Assembly: GCF_039655865.1 (NCBI RefSeq) | Contig: NZ_JBBYXL010000011.1 | Location: forward strand, 62,001-126,000 | Source: Prosthecobacter sp. SYSU 5D2 | GTDB taxonomy: Bacteria > Verrucomicrobiota > Verrucomicrobiia > Verrucomicrobiales > Verrucomicrobiaceae | Direction of reading: 5' to 3' | DNA: 64,000 nucleotides | Part shown: in pieces, positions 61,021 through 64,000 of the stretch | How positions within the stretch are numbered: position 1 is the first letter of the stretch | How the letters are laid out: the number at the start of each line of letters is the position of its first letter | Notes under the pieces: model-generated | The model's database searches: none | What the model was told of the DNA's origin: nothing | The model's input: only the letters and a program-made list of their open reading frames with translations | Translations under genes and position numbers: made by a program

Positions 61021-64000
61021 TCACTTCGTCACCGTCAGCGTGCCCCACATGATGAGGGCGTGGCCGGGGAAGGTGCAGACGAATTCATAGTCGCCGGGCT
61101 GGCTGGGGGCGCGGACTTTGAGCTGCTCTTTCTGGCCGGGCTCCAGCAGCCGGGTGGCGGCGATGATGTCCTTTTCAAACTTGGCGGGCAGGTAGGCGCG
61201 GCCCTGCTTGTCCACCTTGTCAGGGGTCATGGTCATGGCGGCATTGCCGATGTCCATATGCTTTCCTGGCGACACGATGACAAAGTTATGTGGCATGACG
61301 TCATCATTTTCAAAGATGACCTCAAAGGAGCGGCCCGCCTTTACCGTGAGCTTGGTCGTGTCATACCGCAGCTGCTCATGCACGGTGTGGACGATGAAGA
61401 CATCCACGCTGACGGCGCTCAGGGCTTTCAGCACCGTTTCGGCGGCATCCCCCTGGAGGGCGGCCATCTCCTTGGCGGCGGTGATGATCTCCACATAGTC
61501 CTGGCCGGAGCGGTCAGCCGGAGGCACGGTTTTAGCAAAGGCGAGGACGCTGTCGGTGAGCGGCTTCGCCTTGGCGGCATCCCAGTTCTTTTTGGGGAAC
61601 TTCAGCAGCGCCTTGGCCGCTGCAGTGCGTTCCTTGCCGGCGATCAGATGGTCCGCAGCAATGGCGAAGTTGGCCGAGGCCTGGGTCGGACTCATCAGCG
61701 GCAGTGCGGCCAACACCGCGCGCAGGGTGGCGGCATCCGCTTTGCCATCCGCAAGCAGCGCGGTCAGCAGAGGCTGAAACTTGGCACGCAGGGAGGCCTT
61801 CGTGGCCGGGATCTGGGCGATGGATTCCAGCAGATAAAGCCGCGCCTTGCCCGTACTCGCCTGCCAGATTTCATCCGGGCTGGCATCGGTGATGACCAGC
61901 GCTGCATAGGCGGCACGGATGACCGGGGGTTGTGTGCCCTCGGTGGCCAGGGCCAGGATGGCCTCACGATGGCGCAGCAGGTGGCCTTGGATTTCCAGCA
62001 CCAGCATCTTGCCGATCTCCTCACCGGTCGTATTCAGCCTGCCTCCCGCGGCATCAATGATCTGCAGCAGTTTCACTATCTCCAGCGTGCGGTCATTGCC
62101 GGTGAGCTTGACCAGTTCCGTCAGGGCATTGGCACGGACGTCGGCAGGCAGCTTGGGACGGGTCAGCTTTTCCATCAGCACGGGCTGGATGTCCGGCAGC
62201 TCTTTGAGATCGGCATCGCTGCTTTTGGAAATGTACTCGGCCAGAGCCTCAGGATCTTTCGGCAGCAGCCTGGATTTCAGCACGCTTTGCAACCCTCTGC
62301 GGCACTCGCCAAAGACGTGGTCAATGTAATAGTCCGACGGCTGTTTCAGCACGTCATAAGCGATCTCCAAGGCCTTCTCCGCATCCGGGCTGGGTTGGAA
62401 AAAGCTGAGGGCGCGCACGCCGTGCATGCGCACGCGGGGATCTTCATCATTCACAGCGGCGCGCAGCAGATCCAGGGCACCGGGCACCTGGTCCTTCCAA
62501 TAACTGAGCACGCGGGTGGCGGCGGCACGGGCGCGGGCATCCGGAGAAGCCAGCACCTGTCTGAGGAGGTCTGCATCCAAGACGTCCACCCACTGATGCG
62601 TCCACAGCGCTTCCAGGCGATGGTGCTCATACTCGGGGTCTGACTTGTCCAAGGCCGCCGCCCACTTTTTGGCCGCGGCTGCCACTTCCTTGGCGTCATG
62701 TTTGGCCAGCTCCACCTTGGCGAGCTGCCGGGTGATATCTTCCCATTCCTTCAGCAGCTCCAGCAGATTGGCGATGGGTTCACCATGAATCTTCTTGGGC
62801 TTCAGCAAAGGGCGGCCCTCATAGGTCATCTTGTAAATGCGGCCATGTTTCTGGTCGCGGTTCGGGTCGCGCAGGTGATGCTGCATATGGCCGATGATGG
62901 CATTGGACCAGTCACAGAAATACAGCGCTCCATCCAGGCCTACGCTCACACAGGCCGGACGGAAAGTCGGGTAGGCAGCGGGATCCGCCTTCACGAGATC
63001 CTCCACCGTTTCCCCCTTCATGCCGGAGCCATCTTGCGTAAGTTTAACACGCCAGATGCCCTGGAAGCCGATGACGTTGCAATTCAGGAAGTTGTTTTGA
63101 AACTCCTCAGGAAAGTGGCGGCTGCTGATGATGCCATTGCCCGGACTCGGACGTGCGGGCCGGTCCCAAAAGGGATTCATCTTGGCGCTGCCGCCGCCTT
63201 CACGCGGGAGGTAACATGAGGAGGCCTCGGCAAAGGTGTTCACATTGCCGGTGGCATCGGTGAAATAGGAGTTGCCCCAGCGGTCCCAGATTTTCCCATG
63301 GGGGTTCACCGTTGCATTGGTGGTGAAACGCTCCAGCTCGTTGCGGTTGATGTCATACCGGTAGATGGCTCCGTTGGTGTTGCGTACCACGCCATTGATG
63401 GTCTCCACCTGGGTACGATGGAAAACACCATCGCTGGGATAGATGGCACCACCGTTGTCATAGCTCAGGTAGCATGTCTCATGGTGGCTGTCCGCTGCGC
63501 ACAGGCCCATGAGGATGCGTTCGCGCTTGTCAGCTCTGCCATCCCCATCGGTATCGGCGAGGTAAACCAGGCTGGGTGACTGCATCACAATAACGCCGTC
63601 TTTATAAATCTGAAAGCCGGTGGGGCAGTTCAGGTCATCAGCAAAGGTGGTCATCTTGTCCGCCTGACCGTCCCCATTGGTGTCTTCAAAGATGAGCAGG
63701 CTGTCCCCTTTCTTGCTGGTCGGCGTGCGCTCAGGATAGTTCAGCCAGGCGCTGACCCACAGGCGGCCTCGGGTATCCCACTGCATGGCCACCGGGTTTA
63801 CCAGTTCCGGGAACATTTTCTCATCGGCAAAGAGCTGGATCTTCATGCCGCTGTGCACCTGGATATCCTTCATCTTTTCCGTGGCATCCGGGATGGCCAC
63901 CAGACCGTCCTCTGTGAAGGTCATGCCGGTCATCGGCACCTTGTTGAACTCCTTGCCTTCCTTGGGATCAGGCATGTTGGTGGGCACTTTTTCCACTGGC
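61021..64000 (-). CDS. PVC-type membrane-bound dehydrogenase with HEAT repeats and C-terminal cupredoxin domain (5' end off window)
   Basis: At least 992 residues are in view, and the frame is open at the window edge, so the start is missing. The NHL-like dehydrogenase propeller occupies roughly the first 420 residues seen (GMKIQLFADEKMFPELVNPVAM, ADTDGDGRADKRE, GLDGALYFCDWSN). HEAT-like helices follow to about 860. The last 120 residues are an azurin-like cupredoxin, with copper ligands H (DVMPHNFVIV), then C and H in FVCTFPGHA. Compared with the dehydrogenase at 4 kb, which ends in cytochrome c, this one uses a copper site as its electron partner. The substrate is unknown. Confidence 0.9.
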   Translation of the reverse strand, partial: PVEKVPTNMPDPKEGKEFNKVPMTGMTFTEDGLVAIPDATEKMKDIQVHSGMKIQLFADEKMFPELVNPVAMQWDTRGRLWVSAWLNYPERTPTSKKGDSLLIFEDTNGDGQADKMTTFADDLNCPTGFQIYKDGVIVMQSPSLVYLADTDGDGRADKRERILMGLCAADSHHETCYLSYDNGGAIYPSDGVFHRTQVETINGVVRNTNGAIYRYDINRNELERFTTNATVNPHGKIWDRWGNSYFTDATGNVNTFAEASSCYLPREGGGSAKMNPFWDRPARPSPGNGIISSRHFPEEFQNNFLNCNVIGFQGIWRVKLTQDGSGMKGETVEDLVKADPAAYPTFRPACVSVGLDGALYFCDWSNAIIGHMQHHLRDPNRDQKHGRIYKMTYEGRPLLKPKKIHGEPIANLLELLKEWEDITRQLAKVELAKHDAKEVAAAAKKWAAALDKSDPEYEHHRLEALWTHQWVDVLDADLLRQVLASPDARARAAATRVLSYWKDQVPGALDLLRAAVNDEDPRVRMHGVRALSFFQPSPDAEKALEIAYDVLKQPSDYYIDHVFGECRRGLQSVLKSRLLPKDPEALAEYISKSSDADLKELPDIQPVLMEKLTRPKLPADVRANALTELVKLTGNDRTLEIVKLLQIIDAAGGRLNTTGEEIGKMLVLEIQGHLLRHREAILALATEGTQPPVIRAAYAALVITDASPDEIWQASTGKARLYLLESIAQIPATKASLRAKFQPLLTALLADGKADAATLRAVLAALPLMSPTQASANFAIAADHLIAGKERTAAAKALLKFPKKNWDAAKAKPLTDSVLAFAKTVPPADRSGQDYVEIITAAKEMAALQGDAAETVLKALSAVSVDVFIVHTVHEQLRYDTTKLTVKAGRSFEVIFENDDVMPHNFVIVSPGKHMDIGNAAMTMTPDKVDKQGRAYLPAKFEKDIIAATRLLEPGQKEQLKVRAPSQPGDYEFVCTFPGHALIMWGTLTVTK

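Noticed and set aside
61060-62643. Plus-strand frame opposite the cupredoxin dehydrogenase
   Set aside because: Antisense of a protein with clear domains.
1-64000. tRNA or rRNA genes
   Set aside because: I looked through intergenic regions for cloverleaf patterns and rRNA-like stretches and found none I could support; small RNAs cannot be excluded by eye.

Overview
This window looks like a chromosomal segment of a Verrucomicrobiota bacterium, probably Verrucomicrobiaceae (Prosthecobacter/Verrucomicrobium-like). The assignment is inferred from gene content and not from a marker tree. Supporting signs are a GC-rich background, PVC-type secreted proteins (PSCyt1/DUF1549/DUF1553 and DUF1501 pair, membrane-bound dehydrogenase beta-propellers with HEAT, cytochrome c or cupredoxin modules, DUF1080, ThuA), a PEP-CTERM protein, a Gram-negative lipid A/LptD pathway and few Shine-Dalgarno sequences. 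No rRNA, tRNA or CRISPR array was seen.

Layout. 1-2.1 kb: lutABC lactate oxidation operon (lutA only as its 3' end). 2.2-3.8 kb: AraC regulator and a PAP2 phosphatase, convergent and overlapping. 3.9-8.2 kb: a giant DUF1080/dehydrogenase/HEAT/LamG/cytochrome c protein carrying a 117-nt in-frame inverted-repeat insertion. 8.2-9.1 kb: a REP-associated Y1 transposase (RAYT) between two identical 64-nt REP pairs, with further REP copies at 1.5 and 12.2 kb. 9.1-12.1 kb: an adenylate-kinase-like protein and a tRNA-guanine transglycosylase fused to an MnmC-like domain. 12.3-16.9 kb: DUF1549/DUF1553 plus DUF1501 pair separated by a CACAGAT-type inverted repeat. 17-21.2 kb: small secreted or membrane proteins and mnmE. 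21.4-30.9 kb: mixed metabolism and information genes (MDR oxidoreductase, 2-oxoacid dehydrogenase E2, RraA-like, an antitoxin with a toxin stump, GntR/LacI regulator, L9, phosphofructokinase, a PBP5-like protein with lost catalytic motifs, a Y1 transposase).

31.2-41.3 kb is all on the minus strand: oxidoreductase, lpxA, lptD, ugd, rsmB, hslR, then an N-terminally truncated RHS toxin-like gene translationally coupled to a small candidate immunity gene. 42-49.5 kb holds a NagB-like protein, a PEP-CTERM protein, a frameshifted secreted gene, an amino acid permease, a Tat-exported superoxide dismutase and a conserved secreted protein. 49.6-53.2 kb is pyruvate carboxylase. 53.4-55.3 kb is an AT-rich accessory island with a GIY-YIG-like protein and a HEPN-motif protein with a helical repeat tail. 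It abuts a non-coding, GC-rich array of at least ten short hairpins (55.55-56.27 kb). 56.5-64 kb holds a secreted NlpC/P60-like protein, a zeta-toxin-like kinase with a small partner, a PIG-L deacetylase, a ThuA protein and the C-terminal part of a dehydrogenase/HEAT/cupredoxin protein that runs off the window.

The strongest candidates for something new are the RHS tip plus immunity pair, the AT-rich HEPN/GIY-YIG island with its adjoining hairpin array, the TGT-MnmC-like fusion, and the in-frame palindromic insertion inside the 1.4-thousand-residue secreted protein.
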